This document shows positions 1-12,602 of a DNA stretch of 64,000 bases, piece after piece. The stretch's first letter is position 1, and every line of letters begins with the position of its first letter. Below the pieces are notes generated by a model. The model searched no databases. It saw only the letters and a program-made list of their open reading frames with translations, and had not been told where the DNA came from. Source of the DNA: Branchiostoma floridae (taxonomy: Eukaryota; Chordata; Leptocardii; Amphioxiformes; Branchiostomatidae); NCBI RefSeq assembly GCF_000003815.2, contig NC_049990.1, positions 7,974,758 to 8,038,757 on the forward strand. Direction: 5' to 3'. The position numbers and the translations under genes are program-made.

Positions 1-1843
1 TGGTTAGTTATCTACTTTACTGAGTGATCTCCTTGCTCTTTACAATAGTACAGCATAACTGGAAATATTATCATCGTCATCATCATCTTGAGCGAGTTGC
101 CCGGACCTTTAAATTTCTAGACGTTTCAGCCCCCCATATGCTCGTTCCAAGATCCCCAACCTATATAAAGTTATACAACCCCAAATCCCGTCGAAAAAGT
201 TGATCTATTTCTAGAGTTGTCAGTATTACATACAGCTGGTATACCGCTCTTCGGCGTAACACACCAGTACGTCGGTTCCACTAGAACAAATACGCTACAG
301 GTTGTTATTTAGCCTGATTAAATCTCGCTTATAGCAGCCCGCCAATTATCCGCCGAGGGGCCAGTTACAGCCCTGGACAGCGGAGTTTGTGTTACACAGA
401 CTAGTTGTTATTTGTTTTTTTTTTTCTTTCTTGCCCGTTCTCTGTAAATCTTCAAGGCCACCTTTTCTTCTCCAATCCAAATTAGATCTAACTTCCTGAT
501 TTGCATTTCCTTAATATTAGGCATTTCCCTAATTGTTTCGCTTGGAAACAATCATAGTCAAGATTCATATCTATAGATCTACTCCGGGAACAGATCTGAA
601 GAGCATATCGGATACACTAGGCAACAAAATACCGGCCTGCCCACAGGACGCAGTAGGATGTAAAGTGACCTAAATTTTGTTTATTTAGCTTAAGTGGATA
701 TTTCCCTATTCATTGCCTTTTTTGTGTTTGAATATTAAATCCCGCATAAATAGGCACGGTAATGTTTTACTCCGAATCTCATACGAATGACACTGGTATA
801 AACCGCACACATTGTATTTAATTTAGACAAAAGCTCTCACAAAAATGTTGGGGAAATAAGACACAACACCATAAAAAGTGAAATGAATTGTATTTCATTT
901 TCCACAGCATCTTAGTGTACACTATACTTGCACAATCTTTCTTCACCTGCTAGCTTTTTATAACGTCTCTAATTAGTTATAACAGTTACAGAAGCCAAAT
1001 TTGACTGTAATGGATATGTGGGCAGTAGCCACTATAAAGAATAGCCTGATAGCAATAAGTGACAAATTCTTTCAGTACCCACTACATCTGAGTTATATCT
1101 GCATCTGAGTTATATTTATTCACATAAAATTACACACGTTAGCATTGGATACTGAAAGGTAAAAATAGATAAATTTGAAGATAAAATTTCATAGCATCAT
1201 TGTACATGTATTCATATCATAATGATTTTCTCTCTTTTTTTGTTAACAGAAAAGAACCACCAATATTAATATTTACAAATGACTAAACACAGCTTTGGAG
1301 TACTATGGACCCATTTTTGCTTACCAAGCCAAATCCGATTTCCTGCAATACCATTCTATTCTGCTAGACGTTACTTTTATGATTAACATAATTAATGTCT
1401 TAATACTACATCAATTGCTTAAGATTAAAAGAGGTGAATATTGTTAAGATGAACATTTCTTAACATGAAAATTTTTCTGTATGAATCAGTATGATATCTG
1501 ATATGGACAAAAGGTTTTAACCGTAGAAAACTGGAATGATAAAATGTGCCCCTAATAAAGCAATTGCCACATATTCCATCCGGCATTCCATCTCTTGCAG
1601 GATTTATTGGTTGCACAAAATTATGCACTTTCTTTCACACACATGTGTGTCATGTACATGTCGTGTGATGTGATAAGCCTTAAGGGGAACCCACTAAATT
1701 AATTTCATTGCACATGTCCAGTGCACATTGATTGTGTAGCTTATTTACATATTCATGTGCTATTACATGTAAAAAAATGAGACAGACTGTAGTACAACTC
1801 TTTCATGTCTAAATACTGGATACTGTTGTTTGTTTAACTCTCA
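1..1843. other. 3' flank of MAO copy 1, no gene seen
   Basis: AT-rich sequence downstream of the stop codon of MAO copy 1. It probably includes that gene's 3' UTR, but I cannot fix a cleavage site. A minus-strand AATAAA is possible at 1115-1120. No open frame here has coding character. It contains one short MITE (310-403). Bases 240-275 share the 15-mer GGCGTAACACACCAG with a DNAH2 intron near 56356, so another dispersed repeat is present. Confidence 0.5.
310..403. mobile_element. TAGYCTG-family MITE, 94 bp, 9-bp target duplication
   Basis: Starts TAGCCTGATT and ends CAGACTA. The element is flanked by a perfect 9-bp direct repeat GTTGTTATT (301-309 and 404-412). The body (AAATCTCGC, AGCAGCCCGCC, CAGAGTTTGTGTTAC-like) is shared with elements at 32298 and 32527. 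Short TAGYCTG inverted ends with 9-bp duplications suggest a cut-and-paste transposon derivative. The superfamily is uncertain. Confidence 0.8.
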
Positions 1844-4800
1844 TTACACCAGATAGACACACAGTACAGCCACCAGCAGCACAACAAAGGCCAACAGGAA
1901 ATACAGCAGCTGTGGAACGGACGGGAGGTATTTCTCCAGTGGATCGACTCTAACGGGGGTGGGCGGGACGTCAATGCTGGGAGGTTCCTCCTGCCAGATC
2001 TGGTCTGCAGATATCTTTCCCATGGCATGCAAAATCTGAAAGTACAAATCAACCCTTGGACTTTGTTCAATTGATCTATCAAGCTGATGAAACTATTTAC
2101 AGATGTTTCCAGATGTTCTTGAAACATGAGTTGTGGTAAAATGAATCTAATTTTCATTGAAATCATAGAAGGGTGGCTGTTCTGAATGGCTTTACCTCTC
2201 TTGCAGCTCTTTCTCCAGCCTCCACAGCCCCATCCATGTACCCTCCCCACTTCACAGCAGTCTCTGAACCAGCAAAGTACACACAGCCAAAGGGCTTACG
2301 TAGCTCTCTGTAGAGTGAATGCATGAATGAATGATTGAATGAGTGAATAAATAAATGAATGGACGGATGAATGAACAAACGAATCGGTCAATAAATCATT
2401 GGGCAGCCCTACTAGCTGTTTGTAAGCAGCTGAACAAATAAGTAAGAAATAAATCATTGAATCAATCAATCAATGAATCTTGGCAGTAGTTAACATGCCT
2501 CTAGTCATAATTCTACATAGTACATGTTGCACACCTTTGGAATACTTAAGCTTGCAGTCTGTGATACATTTTGTACTCAGAAACTGGCTCAACAGAACAC
2601 TGTTTATGCAAGTAATCACACAATAGCTCTCTATCAACATAGATCCTTTTAGAGAGAGAGATGACAGAGATGCTGATCACCATGAACTTGTGAGAGGAAA
2701 GGGTATATTATACATTTGTACATGTATATAATGCAAGTTCCAAGGTGACCTTTATCTGCGGGGTATCGTACATCCGTTGTTTTTTCAAAACAGGGTATTC
2801 AAGGATATCAATATCAATTTGACCAACTGTGGTTTCAAATTGCAATATTTTCAAAATGCTGCAATTTAAAACTACCATACGTCTACTTGATATCTGTAAA
2901 TATAAGTACCCTGTTTTGAAAAACAACGGAAATAGGTTACCCTACGGCTACGTATAAAGGTGAACTAGCATTACACTACCTGCCAAAGCTGGTCAGCACT
3001 CCAGGTCCTAAAGTAGCGACATAGCAGCCCCCGGAAAAGGTTTCCGCCATCCAGTTCTGTTCTACATAGTTCACAGGCTGAAGGGAAATTACACACTGTT
3101 ATTGCACTCAATTTTTATTTTAACATATTATTAAGTTCTTTGAGATATGAGGCTTCACATCACTACTCCTTGCCAATGTGAAGGAACTTCAGTAAGACTT
3201 AGTGATTTACAAAAAGCCCACATCCTTGGCTGTCATTCAATTTTTCATATTGTAGCCTGTTTTCTCAAAAGTTTGGTAAACATTGAAAATCATTGTTTAC
3301 TCAAAATAAAAACTGACATCTGATATAATTTTATACATGTATTCCTATGCAAGTTGTTATTTCTAATCATCTAACACCTTCAATAGATTGTTGTAGAAGA
3401 ATTCGAATGATGGGCTGTGTTACTCACATGAAGGAACTCTGGACACTGGAAAACTTCCGCATAGTGTTCAGACACTGCCTGTTTCCTAAAAACATGCAAG
3501 CCAATTATATATCAGAGTACCTATATTTGAATACATGTTTGTCATTACATCTGAATCAACGTATCAATTCTCTGATATCATCATTGATAATAGTAATGTT
3601 TTATGTGTCTTTTATTTTTGCAAGCCAGTGGCACATAAATGATTCAGGGATGTAGCTAATAGTATATAAACTGCAATATTCGTTTTGAATAACCTGTGCT
3701 ACAAAATTTTTACAACACAACAAATCTACCTTGCAAAAATGAGTTTACAATACATTGGTAAACACTACTGGTAGTACCTTTGCTCAGTGGACATCTCACA
3801 CAGTTCTCTGGCATGTGTAGACAAGATGAAACCCATGATTGCAGGATGGGTGCCGTCTGGTTTTGTGTCATCAAAGCATGCATTGATCGGCCCCTTGTCC
3901 GACATTGCTGAACCACAAAAACCTACAATGCGCAGATTCAATAATCACCAAGCAGATCCTAAATTGGTAGCATAAAATAGTATCAAAAGCTGCCAGAGGA
4001 GGGAAGCTGGTCTAGGAGTGTGGCCTAGGAGTGTGTTTTGCAACACCTCTTGGCTGGCTACACTGCCAGTTTGTTTTGGTACTATTTCATGCGATCGTAG
4101 GATCTGCTTGAAGATTACAGATTCAAAGGCTCTCATTGCATTTCCACAATGACAGGATGTCAGAGCTCTTTAGTTTTAGTGTCCTGAGGCTTATGCTTTC
4201 ATTGGAAATGAAAGTTGCATCTTAGTTTTTTCCTTCATATTATGTAAGACTTGGACAACAATTGCAAGTACAAGCATGTTAGAATATGCAAAGTTAATTA
4301 ACATTCAGTACATTCACTATGATTTCTTGCAAAATGTCTTGCTTTATAACTGAAAACTACCTACCTTTCTCCTTCCAGAATGCTGTTTTGTAGTATGTGA
4401 TGGTTTTGATGATAGATCCCATGGGCATCCTCTGTACCATCTGGTATTGGCAGAAAGAACTACAATTATTCACTTTAAAGTATCAGAATATCCAAACTTT
4501 GAACTGACGATTTCCAGGGCCTTTGACAGACTTTTGGTATTCACATACAATATGAGAAATTGTTACATTTGCACATTTTCTAACATTATGACGGGCACCA
4601 TTTTTCACGGTTTCTTATTTTCTTCTGCAAGCAAATGATAATTACTACAGCAACTACTTTTCTTGTTAAAAATATAGCTTTCGTTCCGGCTTATAAATAG
4701 CACAGAAGAAACTAACCTGTATTTTCAAGTCCGGAAGTGGAGGTTCAAATAGGATTCTGTGCAGAAGGGGTGGTGGTACAGCACTGATGACGTATTTGGC

Positions 4801-7800
4801 CTGAAAATGTGACAGGTAAATCAGTAAAACAAAAGAAAATTGCTGAAGCATTACTCAAAAATACTGTTTATTTACTGCATACTGGACACTTTTTATAGGT
4901 GACAGGAAGATTTAGTTACAATCATGTAGTTACCAGTACATGAATATTGCTATCTAAAAAAAGCGACTACTTAGATATGCAGTTATCTTTATGGCTCAGT
5001 GACAAAAGAGGCTGAAATAGCAGCAATCAAGATACCCATAACTTACTCTGTACTGCTGTCCACTGTGTGTGGTCACCATGGTAACTGTCTCCTCCTGTTC
5101 TATCCTCATGACAGGGCTGGACAGAACAACTCTGTTTCCAAGCAACGCTGCAATCTTCTCACTCACTTGCATAGAACCACCCACAAATTTGTTCTCCTGT
5201 ATAAAGAACACCAAGATCAATATCGCCAAGATCAATTATTTAAATTTTACAATTTGTTGTTAAATTTCAGAAGATAGGCATGACACAAATTGCTTTACCT
5301 CACATATATTATATATACATCCAATTATAAGTATTTGTGGTGTATGTAGACTGATCCCATGTATCTCCATCAAAATGTGGAAAAACAAGATAAGCAAAGC
5401 AGGTAAAAACATTTCTACTAGGTTAAACAAATTTCAGCTTATGAGCTCATTTCAAGTAAAAAAATGATAATGCAAATATTTGACGGACATGCAGCAAATC
5501 TACCATTGGTCAAACTGCTAGGATCATCATCTATCATTGGTTGAACTGCTGCTTGTGATGGACAGTCTACTATACCTGAGCTCCATTAGTGGTGCTGAGC
5601 ATTCTCCTGAGGCCCTGCCCAGAAGCCAGGTAGGTCAGGAAGAACAGGAACGAGATCTCGTGGGGCTCACAGCAGTAGATGGCAGCCACAATCAGACCTA
5701 CCAGGGTCCTGGCTCGGCTGTGAATAGCGTCAAAGTTGTCACAATGATCTGATCTTTTGAAAGTCTCAAAAATTCCTTCAAACAGTGATCAGAACTTTAT
5801 GGAATTACAGCTAAGAGAAGCTCCTGAGTCATCATCTTTGAGCAACATACAAATTCAAGCAAGTCATTAAACACTTTTTAACAGCACAACAGACAATAAA
5901 AGGAACAGTTAGTTAGTGATGTTAGCTAGTTGGTGAGTGAGTGAGTCAGTGAGTGAGAATATGAGTGAGAATATGAGTGAGAATATGAGTGAGAATATGA
6001 GTGAGAATATGAGTGAGAATATGAGTGAGAATATGAGTGAGTCAGCAAGTAAGCTCAAACATGTCTTCTTGGTAAGATTGTAAAGTAAAGGGTGATCCCC
6101 GAGCTCAGCCAACACAGGAAATATCATATCTAAATAAATAAAATCTTATATAATTTAGTAGAGTTGCTACGCATCAATACCTTGTCCAGCACTCCTTGTC
6201 CATGAACTCCTTGACTGTCATACTGTCCCATTCTTTAGCCCTTGGTGCTTTCCAGGGAGCGTCAGGTGGGACCTTGTATCATTCAAAACCGATTGTTACA
6301 ATGTTGATCATGAGTGGTATACAACAGTTCATGTAGTTATAACCAATGGTTTATTGAGCAAAACTGCTGGAAAGTCCAGAAGTGGCTGCCGCCCAGCCAA
6401 AGCAAAGCCAAAGGAGTGTTTCCTGGACTTAACATCAAGTTAAAAGCAGAACAAGGCAATGAAAACAACTTAAATATAACATCAAAATGTTATGGGCTAT
6501 GGGTTGATACATGTTTCAGCCTAGTCTAAAGTATATCAGTCACAATCAATTTTTGCATCAGAGTTTCGGGGATGATATTCGCTCAAGACAGTTGTTAAGT
6601 AACTTTTAGATATTTCTTTCTTTTCTACTCAACGTTCACCAGGAGATATCTAAGAAAGAAGAGTAATTCCTTATAAACAAATAAACAAACCTGTTTGGAG
6701 AAATCCTCTATTTTCAGCAAGCAGCTGTTTACATCAAAAAGGTCCAGTGGGTTGCTTGACAGGGACGAGGGGTCATCAGGGTTGCTAACAGCTCGCTGTA
6801 CTCCCTAGAAGGATACAAAGTGGAATGGTAATAATTACACATCTTTGTGATAAGGATATCCTTACCACAAGGATGTGTCTTGAGCCCTATCCTACATCTT
6901 ACATCTTCCCCAAGTTTAATACTGAGACCTTTAAGGGTAACGGGGCCATTTAACTCTCACAAACATGCAAATGAGTTACTTCTAATAATAAGACATCTTA
7001 TCACAAAGATGATTGTGGACATCTCACTTCTTCCCCAACTTTATTACTGAGATCTTTACTAAGGGCCTCAATCGAGAGTCCTAATCCAATTGTCTTTATC
7101 TGGAAGACCACCTTTTCTTCGAGTCTGTCTAGTGATTCTAGTCTGTCTGTTCGAAACTTCATAATACTGTGGCTTGCATAACGTCCTTCCCAAAGTATTC
7201 TATGATTCTATGCTGTCCTGATGGACGTTAGCTTTGACTTTAGAGTAATATTGCATTAAAGTTCTAACATTGATAACTGAAATTCAAGTAATTTATTCAT
7301 ATATATGCAAAATAATGTTCATCCAAAGTCAGCTCCACTAAGTTTTTACTTATCCAATTCCAAGCCTGAGACAGAATAGGCCAATGAACTGGAGTCTGAA
7401 AATAGTAATGGGCACCAGGTCAGAGTAATACTCTGTGTATAATAAAATAAATACTGGAATATATAACATACCTTGAAGTAGCTCACTATTCTCTCCTTTT
7501 CATTGACCTTGTAGAGTTTCAAGTCCAGTTCCTTTGCAATGCGCAGGATTCTGTCCTGTGTGGGGCCCACATACGCTCCTCCCAAGTCAACATACCCATA
7601 ACTGGGGTCCTGGAGAAGGAGTAGCGAAAAAAATGAGCTTCATATGAAATAGCTGAATTATCGATACTAGTAGTAGTACTAGTAATAGCATAAAATAGAA
7701 TTTTCAGGGCCCAAGGCAGAGATGATTGACTTCTACCCTTCATTGCCTGTGTGATGTTCATGAACATGAACAGCTGTTTACACTCACCCTGGCAGTAAAG

Positions 7801-8320
7801 GTCCTTCCTCCAACCCTGTCCCTGGCCTCCAGAACTTGAACATCCAATCCAGTCTCATGGAGGAGCTTGGCAGCACACAAACCTGTCATGATTAAGTAAG
7901 AACAATTCTTAATACTGTAAAAGTAATATCAAAGCTCAAGTTGGTGTGAAATTAAAGCTTTAAAAAAATTGAATGCTATTATTATAGTATTAAAAAGGAT
8001 CAAAGTTCAGGCCAATAATATTATGATGAAAATAATTGACACGGTCGCCATGGCGATGATTTTTACAGTCTTGTTACAGTTATAATTATCTAAATTTTAA
8101 TCAACTTACTTTCCGGGTTGTTTAAGGACTCCACTACATAATGATAACGTAATATTTTGTATCATATTATATAGCACTGTCCGTGTTTATGAGTAAGTAA
8201 AACAAGGTCCGCCAAATCATTCAGCTGAGCGCCTCAGACTCCCTTGAAAATAGCGGCCTGCTCACCACTTATCCCTGCTCCGATGACGACGACATCCGTC
8301 TCGATAAGTTCCTTCACCAT
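1844..8320 (-). CDS. MAO: Monoamine oxidase, copy 1 (covalent-FAD type)
   Basis: Flavin amine oxidase that oxidatively deaminates monoamines at the outer mitochondrial membrane. Fourteen coding exons on the minus strand: 8266-8320, 7788-7882, 7472-7609, 6691-6804, 6181-6272, 5576-5717, 5047-5196, 4717-4800, 4365-4440, 3778-3922, 3428-3485, 2980-3077, 2196-2307, 1844-2035. All have AG/GT borders and phases agree throughout (1551 nt, 516 residues; human MAO A/B are 520-527). The dinucleotide-binding motif GAGISG is in exon 1 and VGGRT in exon 2. Exon 6 ends STTNGAQ, exon 7 has FVGGS. The flavin-adjacent Lys is in GSIIK (exon 9). SGGCY in exon 12 carries the cysteine that bonds FAD plus the first aromatic-cage Tyr. 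The second cage Tyr is in KWGGY (exon 13). The C-terminus is one hydrophobic helix (tail anchor). It is the only copy with every key residue, so it is probably the ancestral enzyme. Confidence 0.95.
2320..2480. repeat. GAAT-type microsatellite
   Basis: Degenerate tetranucleotide repeats (GAAT/AAAT/CAAT) in the intron between exons 12 and 13 of MAO copy 1. Short open frames here are translation artefacts. Confidence 0.7.
2980..3077 (-). CDS. MAO: MAO copy 1 exon 12, flavin-attachment exon
   Basis: This exon reads [19 protein letters not shown] near its 3' part. The Cys is the residue that in vertebrate MAO forms the 8-alpha-S-cysteinyl bond to FAD, and the following Tyr is one wall of the aromatic cage. 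The exon is 98 nt in all three paralogues, so the alignment has no gaps and the differences in copies 2 and 3 are substitutions. Confidence 0.95.
5951..6034. repeat. 12-bp minisatellite, seven units
   Basis: Seven head-to-tail units of GAGTGAGAATAT in intron 5 of MAO copy 1, flanked by looser GAGT repeats. Open on the minus strand as a repeated IFSL peptide, which is an artefact of the 12-bp period. Confidence 0.9.
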
Positions 8321-8469
8321 GCTAGCGTTAAAGTGGGCTAAGACGAAGCCAAATCTGGCTCAAACTCCTAACGTTTTAGACGAGTCGATCGTTCACTTCA
8401 GCGCCAGCTGACTGAGTGACTGTTGTATCCAACTTTCGTCAGTATCTAACTTTCGTAATATGCCGAATC

Positions 8470-8520
8470 CTGGATATCCAGGAATCGTCCTGAGCAGAAG
8501 GACGATTCCTGGATATCCAG
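8470..8520. repeat. Perfect 22-bp inverted repeat (hairpin)
   Basis: Arms 8470-8491 and 8499-8520 are exact reverse complements separated by 7 bases (GAGCAGA). Each arm contains the 12-bp palindrome CTGGATATCCAG, so each arm can also fold on itself. Confidence 0.95.
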
Positions 8521-8886
8521 AAATCGTCGCAAACAGGACGTTTCCTGGATAGACGACGGTGTTTATCCAGAACGTGTACGTGGGGGTGGAGCTTCCTGTT
8601 TTCGAGGGAGGAGACTATGCGGAGGGCGGGGGCATGTTGTTTTCGTCAGAAAGCCGCCATCTTTGTATCTCCCCGCAAGAAGATCGTGTAGTTTATTCTG
8701 CTGATCCTGGTGTTACAGAACTTAAACGAATGTTGATAATGATACTTTGATGTTTACATGTTACTTACGTATCAGGCCCAAAATGCTTTTTGCGTAATGA
8801 ATTAACAAATGGCAGTCAAGATGGGATAAAGTTACTGTTGTTTTCCGTATAGCGACACATTCACGGTAACGTGTTAATAGCATCCA

Positions 8887-9160
8887 GATGGCGTCTCTTT
8901 CTCACACAAGGCCTGGTCCACATCCTGGATATCAAGGAAACGGCTTGAACACGAGGACGCTTCCTGGATATCCAGAAAACGGCTTGAACAAGCTCAGGAC
9001 GAATCCTGGATATCCAGAAAACGGCTTGAACAGACTCAGGACGAATCCTGGATATCCAGAAAACGGCTTGAACAGACTCAGGATGAATTCTGGATATCCA
9101 GAAAACGGCCTGAACAGAAGGACGATTCCTGGATATCCAGAAAACGGCCTGAACGCCTGA
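8887..9160. repeat. 42-bp palindrome-bearing minisatellite
   Basis: CTGGATATCCAG occurs at 8964, 9006, 9048, 9090 and 9129. The first four are spaced exactly 42 bp and the last 39 bp, with degenerate units at 8923, 8553 and 9606. Because 42 is a multiple of 3, both strands stay open. The plus strand reads a 14-residue repeat around GYPENGLNRLRT. No splice signals, promoter or homology support translation. Confidence 0.9.
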
Positions 9161-9689
9161 CGAAAATAAGGAATTCTCCCGCCATTTTTGATTTGCGAGC
9201 AAGCGGTCACTGTGGGTCACGCACGCACCGCAATGGTAGATGGTATCCTGCACTGCGGGTGCCCCGTAATACTCTGAACGCATGTCTAAAGACAACCGTT
9301 GTCCACAACGATAGACAATAACAGTCGCACGACTATATTATGTGTTGTGTGTTTGAAGTTGTTTTTCGTGTAGCATCACATTCTATTTACGTGTTAGTAG
9401 CATCAAGGAGCTCAATATAAGCTCCTTGGTAGCATTCAGATGACGTCCTATCATGGGGAGGGCAGCGGTCACTTCCGGGTTTTAATCTCTCGCAACTTGA
9501 GTCTGTCGAGGTCTCACGAGGTCGACCCATATATGGAAACATGGGCGTGCATAATAATGTTTTCTGTACTGTCAATCACCATGATTGACGGCACCGGAAG
9601 TACGAATCCTGGATATCTAGTTTTCGTAAGGTTTTTGGACGATTCCTGGAGCCGCCGAAAAGTAGATGCGACAGTGACCTCCTGGTCGC

Positions 9690-9850
9690 ACCGGATGAAC
9701 TTTGACATTCAAAGTTTGAATACCCACAACTCTCCGCGCGGGACAGAACTTGGAGGTGACTAAATTTAGTACCTGAACTTTGCGTTCTGGCCAAAAAAGT
9801 GACTATCAACTAGGACGTCGACTGAATATACACAAAAAAGTAGTTTATAT
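9690..9850 (-). promoter_or_regulatory. Conserved MAO promoter-like block, copy 1
   Basis: Shares a core with blocks upstream of copies 2 and 3: TGAACTTTGAC, then AGTTT and TACCCACA, then CTCTCCGCGCGGGAC, and with copy 2 also TTTGCGTTC and GACGTCGACTG. Conservation among paralogues next to the start codons (copies 2, 3) suggests a core promoter or 5' UTR. Here it lies about 1.4 kb from the coding exon, so either a noncoding first exon exists or the spacer is new. Confidence 0.6.
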
Positions 9851-9884
9851 TTTTTTCAATCCAACATACGATAGGTTTTCGTCA

Positions 9885-10140
9885 CGTTTCTTCTTCTTCT
9901 CCTGTCATACCTTCAAAGGGACCCATCTCAGAATGACCTGAAATCTGGCTGTGGCACAACAATGGAGTGGGCCAATACCCCCGTGCGTTTTTTTTTTTCT
10001 ACCGTGTTGCCTCCGTTCAAGATAGGGTTGTTCTCTAAAATATTACATTACTTAAACAGCCACGGTGTGTGCATCAGCTCGCAACTACGTAACGTTACGA
10101 GCAGACTGAATGCCAAACTACATACGAATCTATATTCGGA
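9885..10140. repeat. Dispersed repeat shared with copy 2 flank and a DNAH2 intron
   Basis: The motif TTCTTCTCCTGTCATA, then CTTCAAAGGG, then GACCTGAAAT and TACCCCC is shared with 21893-21990 and, diverged, with 37425-37535. Bases 10020-10140 also resemble 22655-22790 (TATTACATTACT, CAGC, ACGG, GTGCATCA). The short frame at 9962-10291 has no coding character. Confidence 0.6.
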
Positions 10141-10424
10141 GCTGCCCCCCTCCCCGGAGGAAAAAGATCGCCAATTAGAGAAAATATCGTCGCGTCTGAT
10201 TATGGCGACAGTTATCTTAACTGGACTTTCGTCTTTCCAAATTCAGTGGGATAAAAGAAAGGAACACACGTGGTTTAAAACTGTTTATTAGTGACTGTCT
10301 ATCAACAACTGCTATCAAATGAGTATAATGTTTCAGTGCTCAGATTGTAACATTTAAACTGCGTCGCACCAAAACTTAAAACCAATTGATCTAAACCACC
10401 AGAGTTTATTCAAGTAGCTGGGAA

Positions 10425-11055
10425 TGACCTTTGCTCTCAAAGCCTAATACTATTTAGATATTTTGCTTCTACTCTGGCACAAGGTGGCCACTCTTGCACT
10501 GGAGTAGTCGTAAAATACACGAAATATAAAGGCTTCTAAAGTAGAGCAAAAGACGTCAAGCCACTCTTGTGCAAAGACCATAGGACAAGGAAAGTGTTTA
10601 GCACTATCACATAGAACAAATCTAACGACTACGCACAGTACAAATGTTACACATTAAATTTAGCTGATTATTAATTAGGTAATTACGCAAATAAACATCA
10701 TGAAAGGTAAAAATCATTCTTTTCTAAAGTGTAAGATATGCTGGCGGAAAACATTCACTAATCTTGGTAAATCATTGACCTTTATCTAAATGTACTCCAA
10801 CAGCTTTATTCTTCTAATGTACATATGACTTATCATTCCATATCATACATAAATGGAACCATATTTTTTATGACAATTTCAAAATATATAGAGCCTATTT
10901 CAGAAGAAGAATCTTGCTCTCAAAGCCCGTATTCTTGTATTTGGCAGCTATTCCAGGACAAGGTGGCCACTATTGTACTGGAATAGAAGCGAAATACACA
11001 ATATACTGGCCAGGTGAGAGCAAAAGACTTGACTCTAGTCACTGAAGACCACTAT
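10425..11055. repeat. Two diverged copies of an intergenic repeat
   Basis: Bases 10425-10590 and 10912-11055 share TTGCTCTCAAAGCC, ACAAGGTGGCCACT, GAAATACAC-like and GAGCAAAAGAC in the same order. They look like two copies of one unclassified element. The region 10291-11490 otherwise holds nothing I recognise. Confidence 0.6.
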
Positions 11056-11790
11056 CATTACTATATTTGTCTCTATATTGGAATAAAAATGACAACAACA
11101 AAAATGCCTTTATTTTATATAAGCCACATAGTAACCTAAAGTATACTATGATAGTATACTGCATTTAATTAGAGCAAAGGCTGCTAAGATACACGAATCA
11201 CGAGCAGAATCTAATTTAAGTACGTTATTAAATGCTATACTAGTAAATATACTACATGTACATGTATAAGGTAAAAAGCATTGCACTGGCTATACTAAAC
11301 TCATCGATCGACAGTCTCTAGTGAATGAGCTATGTACAAAATGTTCATAATTGCGGTAAAACTCTACACCTTGCAATTGCATCCTATATAAAAGCTATAA
11401 ACAAGAACTTAATCGATCAAATGTTTTGGACACAAATGTTTAATGTTTCACCCCGAGGAATACCACTGGCAGGGTCATTATTAAAAATTAATTTTTAATG
11501 CCACATTCTGTAGCTGGAGCTGAATGCACAATCCCCTCTGTCCGACCTACGGCATTGTCGAAGGGAGAGTCGCGATAGCTTGGTTGGTCGCAAGATTCTC
11601 GGCCGCGTTTTCTTGACATCCTGAATAATATTTTTAGTGGTGGTTAGGACATTTTGAGAGCAGTGGCTTCTTCTGCACACAACACCTAAGCCAATTTCTG
11701 TAGTACACGGGCCCAATGCATGGCTGATTCAGTTCCTAAAACCATGAGGATAGCAGGATTGCATTCAGAGTTACTGCAAAGTTCATTCCT

Positions 11791-12165
11791 TCAAAGAACA
11801 GAAGTCCCTAGCCCTGTCAGTTCATGACGACTTAGGTTCTCCGTCCATCTGTCTTCCCTTCTGGCCCTGTGTATCATCTTGCTTCGGGACCCAAGATGAC
11901 AACACATTAAGGCAATTAATGTAATGGTCCAGGTTCCCGACCCATAGACCACCACACAAAGCAGAAAAGACGACAGGTGGTAGAAGAACCCAAGCAGCCA
12001 TAAACTAACAGAACAAGAAATTCCGTTTTCCAAAGGGCTGAATTTTGCAGTAACTCCGAACAAAATCCCAGCCATCGTCAAGGCCACAGAAACTAAATCA
12101 GCTACACACCGGGCCTGTACACCACAGAAACCGACTGAAGCACCGCATGGAAAAGGAGCCACCAA
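11791..12165 (-). CDS. Hypothetical small membrane-protein ORF
   Basis: A 124-codon ATG-to-stop frame with two or three hydrophobic stretches (roughly residues 20-40 and 50-90) followed by a basic, charged C-terminus. I do not recognise a family. It is the most protein-like frame between the MAO copies, but it has no flanking exon or promoter that I can support. It may be a transposon remnant or chance. Confidence 0.25.
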   Translation of the reverse strand: MVAPFPCGASVGFCGVQARCVADLVSVALTMAGILFGVTAKFSPLENGISCSVSLWLLGFFYHLSSFLLCVVVYGSGTWTITLIALMCCHLGSRSKMIHRARREDRWTENLSRHELTGLGTSVL

Positions 12166-12425
12166 TCACAAAATGCCTTAACCACCGACCAGAAAACATC
12201 ACTCATGATGTTAACAAAACACATGGAAGCACCTTACCACCGACCAAGGAACCGTGTTTATCTCTGCCAACAATACTCCAGTTAGACAGGGAATCATAAC
12301 TTCGGCCAGGCTACAAATGCACATCACAAAACATTTACATCATGGCACGTCACGGCAATCAAGTCCATTTCTTGTTTTCTTCATTTTACAACTCCAACAA
12401 CGCTCTACCCGTCAGACGAATTTAG

Positions 12426-12602
12426 TCATACAAAGAAATATTCTCGGCTTCTACTGGCTTTTTTGGGCATAGTAATGGCGACCTTGCCACTCACGGCCAT
12501 GGGCAGACTCTCGTCATAAACATCGCTGTGGTCGATAGATCTGGACCCGATGGTATCGATCCTGTAAGCCCTCCAAACCCTTCGCATCAGCTGCAACAAG
12601 CA
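12426..12602 (-). other. Possible terminal exon or chance ORF
   Basis: After a good acceptor (TTGTTGCAG) an open frame of about 58 codons begins LMRRVWRAY and ends SREYFFV with a stop. It lies just downstream of histone H4 relic A, which ends in a donor-like GTGAGA. Splicing those two would place this segment in a different, shorter frame, so I do not claim a gene. Confidence 0.2.

Larger units (their letters stand above)
8321..9690. other. Repeat-rich upstream region of MAO copy 1
   Basis: Separates the copy 1 start codon from the promoter-like block at 9690-9850. In copies 2 and 3 that block lies only about 120-130 bp from the ATG, so about 1.2 kb of palindromic repeat has apparently been inserted or expanded here. 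No convincing gene is present. Confidence 0.6.

Noticed and set aside
8470..9140. CRISPR-like array of a regularly spaced palindromic repeat
   Set aside because: The spacers are themselves repeats, the DNA is clearly intron-rich eukaryotic, and there are no cas genes. It is a minisatellite.
8888..9160. 90-codon plus-strand ORF and overlapping 144-codon minus-strand ORF
   Set aside because: Both frames stay open only because the 42-bp repeat is a multiple of 3. There are no splice sites or homology.
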